Shown one piece after another: positions 1 through 8,997 of a DNA stretch of 64,000 bases. Source of the DNA: Arenibaculum pallidiluteum. GTDB lineage: Bacteria; Pseudomonadota; Alphaproteobacteria; Azospirillales; Azospirillaceae. Position numbers and translations under genes: made by a program. The stretch covers positions 479,884 to 543,883 of the forward strand of contig NZ_JAFIQU010000003.1 in assembly GCF_017355985.1 (NCBI RefSeq), read 5' to 3'. How positions within the stretch are numbered: the stretch's first letter is position 1; every line of letters starts with the position of its first letter. The notes beneath the pieces are model-generated. The model searched no databases. It was not told the DNA's origin and saw nothing but the letters and a program-made list of their open reading frames with translations.

Positions 1-1
1 C

Positions 2-910
2 TGCGGCGACCCCGAGCAGGTCCGGCGCCTTGTCGACGACATGCGCGCCAGCGTCGACCGTCCGGACGCTCCCGTGATGATCGACCAGGAGGGAGGGCGC
101 GTCGCTCGGCTGCGGCCGCCGCACTGGCCGGCCCACCCACCACTGCGCCGCATCGGGGACATCGCGCTCGGCGACCCGGAAGCAGCGGCCGAGGCCGCCT
201 GGATCAACGGGCGGCTGATCGGCCACATGCTCCACGAGCTCGGCATCACCATCGATTGCGCGCCGGTCTGCGACGTGCCCGTGCAGGGCGCGCACGACGT
301 GATCGGCGACCGCGCGTTCTGCGACGACCCGGAGATGGTCGGGGCGCTCGCGCGGGTGAGCTGCCTCGGCTTCCTCGATGCCGGGGTCCTGCCCGTGGTC
401 AAGCACCTGCCGGGTCACGGACGCGCCTTCGCCGACAGCCATCTCGAGCTGCCCGTGGTCGAGGCCGACCGGGTCGAACTCGCGCGCACCGACTTCGTCC
501 CGTTCACCGTTCTGGCCGACATGCCCATCGGCATGGTCGCCCATGTCGTCTACACCGCCATCGATTCCGAACGCCCGGCGAGCGTCTCTCCGACGGTGAT
601 CGGCGAGACGATCCGGGGTGCGCTTAGTTTCGGGGGCCTGCTGCTGTCCGACGACATGTCGATGCAGGCGCTGGCCGGGGACATGGCCGCGCGGACGCGG
701 GCACTGCTGGACGCAGGCTGCGATGTCGCCGTGCACTGCAACGGCGACATGGCCGAGATGCGGGCCGTCGCAGGCGCGGTCCGGCCCATGGACGACGCCG
801 GCTGGGCTCGCTGGATCGCGGCGCATGAGCGGCTGCGCGTGCCGAGCCCCATTGATCCGAAGGCGCTGCGCGCGCGCATGGACGAGCTGCTGGGCGGGGC
901 CGACGCATGA
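2..910 (+). CDS. nagZ: beta-N-acetylhexosaminidase NagZ, 5' end outside the window
   Basis: Glycoside hydrolase family 3 enzyme that removes N-acetylglucosamine from anhydro-muropeptides in the cytoplasm during peptidoglycan recycling. The reading frame is open from base 2, so the start codon lies upstream; the first ATG in view (base 41) is internal, just before the conserved MIDQEGGRVARL segment. The family signature KHLPGHG, followed by a Ser-His pair typical of the NagZ catalytic loop, is present, as is LLLSDDMSMQAL with the likely nucleophile Asp. The gene overlaps the next one by ATGA, so the two are probably translationally coupled. Identity is clear; only the N-terminus is missing. 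Confidence 0.93.
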   Translation, partial: CGDPEQVRRLVDDMRASVDRPDAPVMIDQEGGRVARLRPPHWPAHPPLRRIGDIALGDPEAAAEAAWINGRLIGHMLHELGITIDCAPVCDVPVQGAHDVIGDRAFCDDPEMVGALARVSCLGFLDAGVLPVVKHLPGHGRAFADSHLELPVVEADRVELARTDFVPFTVLADMPIGMVAHVVYTAIDSERPASVSPTVIGETIRGALSFGGLLLSDDMSMQALAGDMAARTRALLDAGCDVAVHCNGDMAEMRAVAGAVRPMDDAGWARWIAAHERLRVPSPIDPKALRARMDELLGGADA

Positions 911-1599
911 TGGACATGTCCATCGAACAGTTCCTGTTCGAGCTGTCCTTCATCGCCCCCGCGGTGATCGTCGCCATCACGCTTCACGAGGCAGCCCACG
1001 GCTGGGCCGCTTGGAAGCTCGGCGACGACACGGCGCGGATGCTGGGCCGCGTGAGCTTCAACCCCATCCGGCACGTCGACCCGTTCGGGACCATTATCCT
1101 CCCCGGCATGCTCGCCCTGGCCGGCGGCGCGCTGTTCGGCTGGGCGAAGCCCGTGCCCGTTGCGTTCCACCGGCTGCGGAATCCGCGTTTCGGCATGATG
1201 CTGGTGGCGCTGGCGGGGCCCGGCGTGAACATCCTGCTGGCGCTCGCCTCGGCCTTCCTGATCCACCTCGCCATCCTGCTCCCGGAGTTCGTCGGCGCAT
1301 GGCTCGAGCGGGTGCTGGTGGTATCCGTCCAGGTGAACGTGCTCCTGGCGGTCTTCAACATGATCCCGCTGCCGCCGCTCGACGGCGGGCGTGTCGTCGC
1401 CGGGCTGCTGCCGCCGAGGCTCGCGCAGGTCTATGGCCGCATCGAGCCCTACGGCATCCTGATCCTTCTCGGCGCGCTGTTCCTGCTGCCTTTCCTGGCG
1501 AGCCGGCTCGGCTATAGCTTCAATCTCTTCGGGACGCTGCTGGGCCCCCCGATCCGCGCGATCCAGCAAGCGATCTTCGGCCTGGCGGGCCTGGCGTGA
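907..1599 (+). CDS. site-2 protease family (M50) membrane metalloprotease
   Basis: Polytopic zinc protease of peptidase family M50, 230 residues, of the short form without a PDZ domain. The zinc motif HEAAH sits at about residues 27-31 inside the first hydrophobic segment, and the third zinc ligand is the Asp of PLPPLDGG at about residue 159. Several further hydrophobic stretches indicate a multi-pass inner-membrane protein. The physiological substrate cannot be read from the sequence. It sits between nagZ and scpA, a common alphaproteobacterial order, overlapping both by four bases, so it is expressed with them. Confidence 0.88.
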   Translation: MMDMSIEQFLFELSFIAPAVIVAITLHEAAHGWAAWKLGDDTARMLGRVSFNPIRHVDPFGTIILPGMLALAGGALFGWAKPVPVAFHRLRNPRFGMMLVALAGPGVNILLALASAFLIHLAILLPEFVGAWLERVLVVSVQVNVLLAVFNMIPLPPLDGGRVVAGLLPPRLAQVYGRIEPYGILILLGALFLLPFLASRLGYSFNLFGTLLGPPIRAIQQAIFGLAGLA

Positions 1600-2396
1600 T
1601 CATGTGCGCGCCCCCGACCGCGCCCTTCGAGGAGGATCCGCCCCGCGACGCTCCCGCGGCGGAGGACGGCGCGCTGGTGCTCTCGCTGGACGGCTACGAG
1701 GGGCCGATCGACCTGCTGCTGGCGCTTGCGCGCGACCAGAAGGTCGACTTGACGCGCCTGTCGATCCTGCAGCTCGCCGACCAGTACCTGGCTTTCGTTG
1801 CCGCGGCCAGGCGGGTGCGGCTGGAACTGGCCGCGGACTACCTCGTGATGGCTGCCTGGCTTGCCTATCTGAAGTCCCGCCTGTTGCTGCCCGAGCCCGA
1901 GAGCCAGGAGCCCTCGGGCGAGGAGATGGCCGAGGCGCTGGCGTTCCAGCTGCGGCGGCTCGAAGCCATGCAGCAGGCCGGAGCCCGGCTGCTGGCGCGC
2001 CCACAGCTCGGACGCGACGTCCATCCGCGTGGGGCGCCCGAGGGAATCCGGGTGGTCGCGACTTCCGTCTACGACCTCTCGCTCTACGATCTGCTGAAGG
2101 CCTATGCCGACCACAAGCGGCGCCAGGAGTTCGGGACGTGGCGGCCGCCGCCGCTCCAGCTCTTCTCGCTGGAGGAGGCGCTTGAACGGCTTTCGGGGCT
2201 CCTGGGGCGGATGCCGGACTGGTCCACCCTGGCGAGCTTCATGCCCGCCGGCATCACGGACGGGCTGACCGGCCGCTCGGCCCTTGCCTCGACCTTCCTC
2301 GCAAGCCTCCAGCTCGCCAAGGAAGGGGCGCTGGAGCTGCGCCAGGACGGGGCATTCGCCCCCATTTACCTGCGGCGCGCGCGGGCGATGGAATGA
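1596..2396 (+). CDS. scpA: segregation and condensation protein A
   Basis: ScpA is the kleisin subunit of the bacterial SMC condensin complex. It bridges the SMC head and neck and binds an ScpB dimer, helping origin segregation and chromosome compaction. The 266-residue protein has the typical N-terminal segment with LDGYEGPIDLLLALARDQKVDLT and a C-terminal winged-helix part. The start used here is GTG at 1596, overlapping the stop of the protease gene; an ATG two codons later (1602) is an alternative. scpB follows after four bases. Confidence 0.93.
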   Translation: MIMCAPPTAPFEEDPPRDAPAAEDGALVLSLDGYEGPIDLLLALARDQKVDLTRLSILQLADQYLAFVAAARRVRLELAADYLVMAAWLAYLKSRLLLPEPESQEPSGEEMAEALAFQLRRLEAMQQAGARLLARPQLGRDVHPRGAPEGIRVVATSVYDLSLYDLLKAYADHKRRQEFGTWRPPPLQLFSLEEALERLSGLLGRMPDWSTLASFMPAGITDGLTGRSALASTFLASLQLAKEGALELRQDGAFAPIYLRRARAME

Positions 2397-2400
2397 GGTC

Positions 2401-3048
2401 ATGACCGGCCTTTCGCCCGATCTCGATCCCCGAAACCAGAAGCTGCGGCTGCTCGAGGCGCTGCTCTTCGCGGCGGTGGAGCCTCTGGACCAGCGAACGC
2501 TGGCGGCACGCATGGGCGATGAGGCGGATCTCGGCGCACTGCTTGACGAACTCCGCGAGATCTACCGGTTCCGGGGCGTCAACCTCGTTTGCACCGGCGG
2601 GCGCTGGTGGTTCCGCACGGCACCCGACCTTGCGGACAAGCTGCGGGTCGACACCGAGGTCACGCGCCGGCTTTCGCGGGCAGCGGTGGAGACGCTGTCG
2701 ATCATCGCCTATCAGCACGCGAAGGGCGACCCTGTCACCCGCGCCGAGATCGAGAGCATCCGGGGCGTCGCGACGAGCAAGGGGACGCTCGACCTGCTGA
2801 TGGAGGCGGGATGGGTGCGGCCGGGCAAGCGCAAGGAGACGCCGGGCCGACCCCTGACATGGCTGACGACCGACGGGTTCCTCGACCATTTCGGTCTAGA
2901 ATCGCTCCGGGACCTGCCCGGGGTGGACGAGCTGAAGGCCGCCGGACTCCTGGATTCGCGGCCCGTTCTGGCGAGCGTTCCCGGCGGCGGCGACGCGCTT
3001 CCAGAATCCGCCAGCGCGGACGAGGACGCAGACGGTCCGGAGGAATAG
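2401..3048 (+). CDS. scpB: segregation and condensation protein B
   Basis: ScpB forms a dimer that caps ScpA in the SMC-ScpAB condensin. The start chosen is ATG 2401, giving 215 residues and beginning four bases after the scpA stop; the frame is open further upstream but that extension lies inside scpA and has no family similarity. Two winged-helix domains are recognisable, including the segment LSRAAVETLSIIAYQHAKG and the conserved VTRAEIESIRGV. The acidic tail (SADEDADGPEE) looks like a flexible end. It is the last gene of the nagZ-protease-scpA-scpB run. Confidence 0.93.
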   Translation: MTGLSPDLDPRNQKLRLLEALLFAAVEPLDQRTLAARMGDEADLGALLDELREIYRFRGVNLVCTGGRWWFRTAPDLADKLRVDTEVTRRLSRAAVETLSIIAYQHAKGDPVTRAEIESIRGVATSKGTLDLLMEAGWVRPGKRKETPGRPLTWLTTDGFLDHFGLESLRDLPGVDELKAAGLLDSRPVLASVPGGGDALPESASADEDADGPEE

Positions 3049-3165
3049 GCGCAGCCAGGATCCCGGCGCGGCACTGGAGCGCAGGCGCTGCGGTTAAGAA
3101 CCGTTTGCAAACCTTGCCCGCGGACGCCTAACTAGCGCGATGCGAACCGCGCAGCCGATACGGCC

Positions 3166-4431
3166 ATGACGAGCTCGACCTTCGACGACGGCAGGAACCA
3201 TCCGGGCCATGGGCTTCGCGAGCGCGCCGGAAGGTGGCTGCGCAGCCGCAGCGTCCGGCGCCACGGCCTTGCGGCCGAGGCTGCGCAGCCTCGCCCCATC
3301 CATGCACCCCCACCCGTCGCGCTGGACGCTCTTGGCCCCCTTCCGCGGAGCGCCGCCACCCCGGCCGAGGCGCTGGCGTTGGAGCGCGTGTTCCACCGGT
3401 ATGGCGGGGTCGAGGCCGTGGGCGGCGTCAGCCTGTCGGTCGCCGCGGGCGAGATCCTCTGCCTCGTCGGGCCGTCCGGGTGCGGAAAGTCGACGCTGTT
3501 GCGTCTGGCGGCGGGGCTGGAACGGGTGCAGCGCGGCGTTGTGCGGATCGGCGGCCGGGTGGTCGCGGACGAAGCCGGCTCGCTCGCGCCCGAGCGGCGC
3601 GGAGTCGGGCTCGTGTTCCAGGACTACGCGCTTTTCCCCCATCTCACGGTGATCGAGAACGTGCGGTTCGGGCTGACCGGGCTGCCGGCGGCGCGCCAGC
3701 AGCAGCGCGCCGTCGAGGCGCTGCGCCAGGTTGGCATGGAAGGGCACGCGGACGTGTACCCGCACGCGCTCTCGGGCGGACAGCAGCAGCGCGTCGCGCT
3801 GGCCCGCGCGCTCGCCCCGAATCCGGCGGTCCTGCTTCTCGACGAGCCGTTCTCCGGCCTGGATGCCCGGCTGCGCGAGCAGGTCCGCGACGAGACGCTG
3901 CACGTCCTGAAGCGGAACGGCGCGGCGACGCTGCTGGTCACCCACGATCCGGAGGAGGCCATGTTCCTGGCCGACCGGATCGCCCTCATGAACCGCGGCC
4001 GGTTGGTGCAGGTCGGAACTCCGGTGGAGCTCTACACCCGACCGGCCGAGGCCTTCGCCGCGCGCTTCTTCGGCGAGGTCAACGAGATCGCCGGCACCGT
4101 CCGGGACGGCCGGGTGGCGACGCCAGTGGGCGCCGTGCCGGCCCGTCATCTCGGGGACGGGGAGGCGGCCCGGATCATGATCAGGCCCGAGGCGCTGCGG
4201 CTCGGCGCGGTCGAGCCGGGCGCCGCGATGCCCGTTCTCGCGCGGGTCGAGGCGGCGCGCCTGCTGGGACGCACCAGCCTCGTCCACCTGTCGGTGCCGG
4301 ACGGCCGGGGTGGGACGCTGCACCTGCATTCGCGCATGCCTGGGCAGTACCTGCCCGCCGAGGGAACGCACGTCGCGGTCGCGCTCGACCCTGCCCAGGC
4401 CTTCGCATTTCCGATGGCCAGCCCCATTTGA
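3166..4431 (+). CDS. ABC transporter ATP-binding protein, FbpC/PotA type
   Basis: ATPase subunit of an importer resembling ferric-iron or polyamine systems. Walker [10 protein letters not shown] starts at about residue 102, the signature [15 protein letters not shown] at about 203 and Walker [12 protein letters not shown] at about 223, with a TOBE-like domain after about residue 300. With ATG 3166 the protein carries an unusual, low-complexity leader of some 65 residues before the normal start of the family (near [13 protein letters not shown]). A downstream TTG at 3379 would give a conventional length, so the start is uncertain. No permease or binding-protein gene is adjacent, making it an orphan placed between scpB and tatA. 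The transported substrate is not predictable. Confidence 0.82.
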   Translation: MTSSTFDDGRNHPGHGLRERAGRWLRSRSVRRHGLAAEAAQPRPIHAPPPVALDALGPLPRSAATPAEALALERVFHRYGGVEAVGGVSLSVAAGEILCLVGPSGCGKSTLLRLAAGLERVQRGVVRIGGRVVADEAGSLAPERRGVGLVFQDYALFPHLTVIENVRFGLTGLPAARQQQRAVEALRQVGMEGHADVYPHALSGGQQQRVALARALAPNPAVLLLDEPFSGLDARLREQVRDETLHVLKRNGAATLLVTHDPEEAMFLADRIALMNRGRLVQVGTPVELYTRPAEAFAARFFGEVNEIAGTVRDGRVATPVGAVPARHLGDGEAARIMIRPEALRLGAVEPGAAMPVLARVEAARLLGRTSLVHLSVPDGRGGTLHLHSRMPGQYLPAEGTHVAVALDPAQAFAFPMASPI

Positions 4432-4462
4432 GGGGAAGAAAGGCGGCGGGCCGGGTGCTGCG

Positions 4463-4491
4463 TTGCGGGGTATATGGCTTTCTGCCATTAT
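4463..4491 (+). promoter_or_regulatory. putative sigma-70-type promoter of tatABC
   Basis: TTGCGG (4463-4468), a 17-base spacer and CATTAT (4486-4491) lie 41 bases before the tatA start. The match to the housekeeping consensus is reasonable at both hexamers. It would let tatABC be transcribed independently of the ABC ATPase gene upstream. Prediction from sequence only. Confidence 0.45.
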
Positions 4492-4532
4492 CCCGGCCCG
4501 ACAGCATCGACCGGCCAAGACGGAGTCCATTC

Positions 4533-4811
4533 ATGAGTATCGGTATCTGGCAGGTCATCCTGATCCTTGCGGTCGTCCTGATAATTTTCGGCGCTGGAAA
4601 GCTGCCGAACGTGATGGGCGACCTCGCCAAGGGCATGAAGAACTTCAAGGCCGGGCTGAAGGACGAGGACGAGCCCGCTGCCAAGCCCAAAGTCATCGAG
4701 CACGAGGCGCCGGCCACGGCCAGCACCGTCGCCCCTGCGTCGCCGGCCGCCGGAACGGTCGCGGTGGGCGGCACCCAGCCCGCCAAGGACGAGACGGTCA
4801 AGTCTTCCTGA
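4533..4811 (+). CDS. tatA: twin-arginine translocase subunit TatA
   Basis: Pore-forming subunit of the Tat system, which exports folded proteins with twin-arginine signals. The 92-residue protein has one N-terminal membrane helix (about residues 5-21) followed by the [20 protein letters not shown] hinge and amphipathic helix, then an acidic, Ala/Pro-rich tail. The FG pair after the helix and the tail with a lysine- and glutamate-rich start favour TatA over TatB. tatB and tatC follow on the same strand. Confidence 0.95.
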   Translation: MSIGIWQVILILAVVLIIFGAGKLPNVMGDLAKGMKNFKAGLKDEDEPAAKPKVIEHEAPATASTVAPASPAAGTVAVGGTQPAKDETVKSS

Positions 4812-4836
4812 CCGCCCGGCGCCTGGACGAATCCCC

Positions 4837-5358
4837 ATGCTCGATATCGGCTGGTCCGAACTCGCGCTCATCGCCGTCGTGGCGCTCGTGGTCATCGGGC
4901 CCAAGGACCTGCCTCAGGTCCTGAAGACTGTTGGGCTGTGGGTGCGCAAGGCGCGCATGCTGACGCGCGAGTTCCAGGGCCATATCGACGACATGATCCG
5001 CGAGGCGGAGTTGGAGGACGTCCGGAAGAAGGCGCTCGAACTCAAGGACATGAACCTGGCGCGGCAGGTCGAGAACACCATCGACCCGACCGGCAGCCTG
5101 CGGACCGCCTTCGAGATGGATCCTGCGAAGCCGGCCACCGCGCCCGCGCCCGCGGCAGCCGAGCCGGCCACCGCTTCGCTCGAGACCGCTTCCATCGAGA
5201 AGCCGGCCGCGCTCCCCGGCGCCGTAAGCGCCGCTTCGGCGAGCTCGGCGCCCGCGTCGGTCGAGCCATCCCCCATCCACACGGCGCCTGCCCCGCCGTC
5301 GGCCGCCCATCCGCCGGCCGCCGCGCCGGCCTCGGCCGAGACCGACAAGAACGCGTGA
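4837..5358 (+). CDS. tatB: Sec-independent translocase protein TatB
   Basis: TatB forms the substrate-receptor complex with TatC. The 173-residue protein begins with the typical MLDIGWSELALIAVVALVVI membrane helix and GPKDLP hinge, then a long amphipathic helix. The C-terminal third is an Ala/Pro/Ser-rich, low-complexity extension, common in GC-rich alphaproteobacteria. It lies between tatA and tatC with short spacers and no sign of a separate promoter. Confidence 0.95.
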   Translation: MLDIGWSELALIAVVALVVIGPKDLPQVLKTVGLWVRKARMLTREFQGHIDDMIREAELEDVRKKALELKDMNLARQVENTIDPTGSLRTAFEMDPAKPATAPAPAAAEPATASLETASIEKPAALPGAVSAASASSAPASVEPSPIHTAPAPPSAAHPPAAAPASAETDKNA

Positions 5359-5362
5359 TATC

Positions 5363-6157
5363 GTGAGCGACCAGGAGAGCCTCGACGATTCGAAAATGCC
5401 GCTGCTCGACCATCTGATCGAGCTGCGCAACCGCCTGATGTATTCGGTCGGTGCCGTCCTGGCGGCGTTCCTGGTCTGCTATTACTTCTCGGCGGACATC
5501 TACGGGTTCCTGGTCCGGCCGTTGGCCAACCTGCTGCCCGGCGAAGGGCGCCGGATGATCTACACGGGGCTGACGGAGGCCTTCTTCACCTATGTGAAGG
5601 TGGCCTTTTGGGCGGCGTGCTTCGTGTCCTTCCCGGTAATCGCGATCCAGCTCTGGAAGTTCGTGGCGCCCGGCCTGTACCGCCACGAGAAGCAGGCCTT
5701 CCTGCCTTTCCTCGTGGCGACGCCGGTCCTGTTTTTCCTCGGGGGCGCGCTCGTCTACTACTTCATCTTCCCGCTCGCCTGGCAGTTCTTCCTGGGCTTC
5801 GAGAAGGCAGCCCTGCCGGGCAGCGACACGCTGCCCATCCAGTTCGAGGCCCGTGTCAGCGAGTACCTCTCGCTGGTCATGACGCTGATCTTCGCCTTCG
5901 GAATCGCCTTCCAGCTCCCGGTGCTGCTGACGCTCCTGGTCCGCGCGGGGCTCGTCAGCGCGGCCCAGCTCGCCTCGAAGCGGCGCTACGCCATCGTGGT
6001 CATCCTGATCTTCGCGGCGATCATGACGCCGCCGGACATCATCAGCCAGATCGGCCTGGCGATCCCGCTCTACCTGCTGTTCGAGATTTCCATCTTCATC
6101 GCCCGCCGGATCGAGAGGAAGCGCGAGTCCAGCGCCGCTGCCGCGAACGCCGGCTGA
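5363..6157 (+). CDS. tatC: twin-arginine translocase subunit TatC
   Basis: Six-helix membrane protein that recognises the twin-arginine signal peptide. The 264-residue sequence has the conserved N-terminal PLLDHLIELRNRL, the FEARVSEYLSLV region and the late TPPDIISQIGLAIPLYLLFE segment characteristic of TatC. Translation starts at GTG 5363, four bases after the tatB stop. A basic tail (RRIERKRESS) ends the protein. It completes a standard tatABC operon. The TctC protein encoded further along (27300) has a Tat-like leader and could be a client. Confidence 0.96.
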   Translation: MSDQESLDDSKMPLLDHLIELRNRLMYSVGAVLAAFLVCYYFSADIYGFLVRPLANLLPGEGRRMIYTGLTEAFFTYVKVAFWAACFVSFPVIAIQLWKFVAPGLYRHEKQAFLPFLVATPVLFFLGGALVYYFIFPLAWQFFLGFEKAALPGSDTLPIQFEARVSEYLSLVMTLIFAFGIAFQLPVLLTLLVRAGLVSAAQLASKRRYAIVVILIFAAIMTPPDIISQIGLAIPLYLLFEISIFIARRIERKRESSAAAANAG

Positions 6158-6220
6158 GGGCCGGCGCGTAGCGCGGGAGCAACAGGGCGTGGCGTAACGG
6201 CATCGAGGCGGCCGGCGCCC

Positions 6221-6250
6221 CTGGACCCTCGACTCGGCCCGGCCTATAAC
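6221..6250 (+). promoter_or_regulatory. possible promoter of serS
   Basis: CTGGAC (6221-6226), an 18-base spacer and TATAAC (6245-6250) sit 32 bases before the serS ATG. The -10 is good and the -35 moderate. Weakly supported. Confidence 0.35.
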
Positions 6251-6282
6251 GGCGTCCCACTCCAGCGCACGCTTCGGACGCC

Positions 6283-7563
6283 ATGCACGACCTCCGACAA
6301 ATCCGCGAGAATCCCGGGGTTTTCGACAAGGGGCTCGAACGTCGGGGCATGTCTCCGCTTTCAGCCGGGATCCTGGACATCGACGCGCGCCGGCGTGCCG
6401 CCCAGACCGAGCTGCAGACCCTCCAGGCGCGGCGCAACGACGCTTCCAAGGAGATCGGAGCCGCCAAGAAGCAGGGCGACGAGGACCGGGCCCGCGCCCT
6501 GATGGAGGAGGTTGCGTCCCTGAAGGACCGCATGACCGAGGCCGAGGCGCAGGAACGCAACCTCGGCGCGGAGCTCGACGGCATTCTGGCCGGCCTGCCG
6601 AATCTGCCCGCAGCCGACGTGCCGGACGGTCCCGACGAGAGCGGGAACGTCGAGCTGCGGCGAGTCGGCACGCCCGGGCATCCCGGCAGGGAGGCCGAGC
6701 ATTTCGAACTCGGCGAGGCTCTGGGCTACATGGACTTCGGCGCGGCCGCCAAGCTTTCGGGTGCGCGATTCACGGTCCTGAAGGGCCCGCTCGCCCGGCT
6801 CGAGCGCGCGCTCGGAGACTTCATGCTGGATGTCCATACCCGCGAGTTCGGATACACCGAGGTCTCGCCGCCGCTCCTGGTGCGCGACGAGGCGATGTTC
6901 GGGACCGCCCAGCTGCCGAAGTTCCGCGAGGACCAGTTCGCCGTCAGCTCCGGGCACTGGCTGATCCCGACCGCCGAGGTCCCGCTCACGAACCTCGTCT
7001 CGGACGAGATCCTGGACGAGGAGGAGCTGCCGCTGCGCTTCACGGCGCGCACGGCCTGCTTCCGCGCGGAGGCGGGGGCCGCCGGGCGCGACACGCGCGG
7101 CATGATCCGCCAGCACCAGTTCTACAAGGTCGAGCTCGTCTCGATCACGGCGCCGGAGCAGTCGGAGGCCGAGCACGAACGCATGACGGAGGCGGCCGAG
7201 ACAGTCCTCAGGCGCCTGGGGCTTCCCTTCAGGACCGTGGTGCTGTGCACCGGCGACATGGGGTTCGCCTCGCGCAAGACCTACGACATCGAGGTCTGGC
7301 TGCCCGGGCAGGGCGCCTATCGCGAGATCTCGAGCTGCTCGAACTGCGGCGACTTCCAGGCGCGTCGCATGAAGGCGCGGTGCCGGCCGCGCGGCGAGAA
7401 GCAGACGCGCTTCGTGCACACGCTGAACGGCTCGGGGACTGCGGTCGGGCGCGCGCTGATCGCGGTGCTGGAGAACTACCAGCAGGAGGACGGATCCATC
7501 GCCGTTCCGGACGTCCTGCGGTCCTATATGGGCGGTCTTGAGAGGATCGAGCGGCATGGCTGA
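6283..7563 (+). CDS. serS: seryl-tRNA synthetase
   Basis: Class II aminoacyl-tRNA synthetase that charges tRNA-Ser with serine in the cytoplasm. The 426-residue protein has the N-terminal tRNA-binding coiled-coil arm (about residues 30-110, rich in Arg, Glu and Ala), class II motif 2 ([15 protein letters not shown] with its ATP-contacting Arg) and motif 3 ([19 protein letters not shown]). Length and layout are normal. The 3' end overlaps the surE start by eight bases, so serS, surE, pcm and the following lipoprotein gene form one transcription unit. Confidence 0.97.
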   Translation: MHDLRQIRENPGVFDKGLERRGMSPLSAGILDIDARRRAAQTELQTLQARRNDASKEIGAAKKQGDEDRARALMEEVASLKDRMTEAEAQERNLGAELDGILAGLPNLPAADVPDGPDESGNVELRRVGTPGHPGREAEHFELGEALGYMDFGAAAKLSGARFTVLKGPLARLERALGDFMLDVHTREFGYTEVSPPLLVRDEAMFGTAQLPKFREDQFAVSSGHWLIPTAEVPLTNLVSDEILDEEELPLRFTARTACFRAEAGAAGRDTRGMIRQHQFYKVELVSITAPEQSEAEHERMTEAAETVLRRLGLPFRTVVLCTGDMGFASRKTYDIEVWLPGQGAYREISSCSNCGDFQARRMKARCRPRGEKQTRFVHTLNGSGTAVGRALIAVLENYQQEDGSIAVPDVLRSYMGGLERIERHG

Positions 7564-8332
7564 CACCGGAGCCCCGCGCGCCCCGCGGATCCTGATCTCC
7601 AACGACGACGGGATCCAGGCGCCGGGGATTGGCGTGCTCGAGGAGATCGCCCGGCAGCTCTCGGACGATGTCTGGGTCGTCGCGCCGGAGGTCGAGCAGT
7701 CCGGCGCCAGCCACTCCCTGACGATCCACAGGCCGCTGCGGCTGCGCCAGCTCGATCCGCAGCGATTCGCAGTGGACGGCACGCCGACCGACAGCGTGCT
7801 GCTGGCGATCAACCACGTGATGAAGGACCGCCGGCCCGACTTGGTCCTGTCGGGCGTAAACGGCGGCAGCAACATCGGCGAGGACGTGACCTATTCGGGC
7901 ACCATCGCGGCGGCCATGGAGGCGACGCTGCTGGGGGTCCGCGCGGTCGCGCTGTCCCAGCACCTCGCCGGGAGGCCGCCGGACTGGTCCACGGCGCTGC
8001 GCTGGGGTCCGGAAGTGGTGCGGCGCCTGCTGACGGCTTCCTGGAGCCGCAATGTCCTGATGAACGTGAACTTCCCGGCGGTCGGGCCGGATGAGGTCTC
8101 GGGGATCCAGGTCGTCCGCCACGGCAAGCGCAAGATCGGCGACGACCTGCACGAGCGCGTCGACCCGCGCGGGCGCGCCTATTTCTGGATCGGCACGCTG
8201 CGCGGCGAGGAGGACGTCCGCCAGGACACCGACGTGGGCGTCGTCCTGAACGGCGGCATCTCGGTCACGCCACTGCAGCTCGACCTCACGCATTACCCGA
8301 CGCTGGAGCCGCTGGGGGAGCTGTTCCGGTGA
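7556..8332 (+). CDS. surE: 5'/3'-nucleotidase SurE
   Basis: Metal-dependent phosphatase acting on nucleoside monophosphates (and in some species polyphosphate), linked to stationary-phase survival. The start ATG 7556 overlaps the end of serS and is preceded by GAGAGGA; an in-frame start 18 bases upstream is less likely. The metal-binding [11 protein letters not shown] at the N-terminus and [18 protein letters not shown] are intact. The order surE-pcm-lipoprotein matches the classical surE-pcm-nlpD arrangement. Confidence 0.95.
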   Translation: MADTGAPRAPRILISNDDGIQAPGIGVLEEIARQLSDDVWVVAPEVEQSGASHSLTIHRPLRLRQLDPQRFAVDGTPTDSVLLAINHVMKDRRPDLVLSGVNGGSNIGEDVTYSGTIAAAMEATLLGVRAVALSQHLAGRPPDWSTALRWGPEVVRRLLTASWSRNVLMNVNFPAVGPDEVSGIQVVRHGKRKIGDDLHERVDPRGRAYFWIGTLRGEEDVRQDTDVGVVLNGGISVTPLQLDLTHYPTLEPLGELFR

Positions 8333-8997
8333 GCCTGCAAGCCCGGAAGATCCGCCTGATCATGCAACTGCGGCGCTCCGGGGTGACGGACACCTCAGTC
8401 CTCGGCGCCATCGAACGGCTCCCGCGCGAGGCTTTCCTGCCTCCCGCCTTCCACGACCAGGCCTGGGAGGACAAGGCTCTGCCGATCGGCGAGGGGCAGA
8501 CGATCAGCAGACCGCTGGTGGTCGCCCAGATGACGCAGGCCCTTGAGCTCACCGACCGGCAGAAGGTCCTGGAGATCGGCACGGGCTCCGGCTACCAGGC
8601 GGCCGTCCTCTCCCGCCTGTGCCGCCGGGTCTATACGGTGGAGCGGCACCGCCCGCTCCTGCGCGAGGCCGAGGCGCGGTTCGCCGCGCTCCGGCTGCAC
8701 AACATCACGACCCGTCACGGCGATGGGATGCGCGGCTGGCGCGAGCAGGCGCCCTTCGACCGCATCATCGTGACAGCCGCTGCCCAGCGGGAAATACCGG
8801 AGCCATTAACCAATCAGCTTGCCGTCGGTGGTATCATGATTCTCCCGATGGAGGGGCGGGGCCGCGCGCAGAGCGTGTGGCGCGTCCGGAGGACCGAATC
8901 CGGCCTGGAGCGGGAGGAGCTGTGGCCCACGCGTTTCGTACCCCTGCTGCCGAACGCCGTGCCGGAGGCGTTCTCGCCGGCGGGCGCGCCGGCCTGA
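8329..8997 (+). CDS. pcm: protein-L-isoaspartate O-methyltransferase
   Basis: SAM-dependent repair enzyme that methylates isoaspartyl residues in aged proteins. The 222-residue protein shows the SAM-binding motif EIGTGSGYQAAVLS, the preceding GEGQTISRPLVVAQMTQ segment and VGGIMILPMEG near the end, all standard for Pcm. Translation starts at GTG 8329, overlapping the surE stop by ATGA-like geometry (GTGA). Its last 76 bases overlap the start of the next lipoprotein gene in another frame. Confidence 0.94.
   Translation: MSLQARKIRLIMQLRRSGVTDTSVLGAIERLPREAFLPPAFHDQAWEDKALPIGEGQTISRPLVVAQMTQALELTDRQKVLEIGTGSGYQAAVLSRLCRRVYTVERHRPLLREAEARFAALRLHNITTRHGDGMRGWREQAPFDRIIVTAAAQREIPEPLTNQLAVGGIMILPMEGRGRAQSVWRVRRTESGLEREELWPTRFVPLLPNAVPEAFSPAGAPA

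Noticed and set aside
3091..3106. CGGTT-AAG-AACCG hairpin plus TTT after scpB as a terminator
   Set aside because: Five-base stem and three T are too weak to call.
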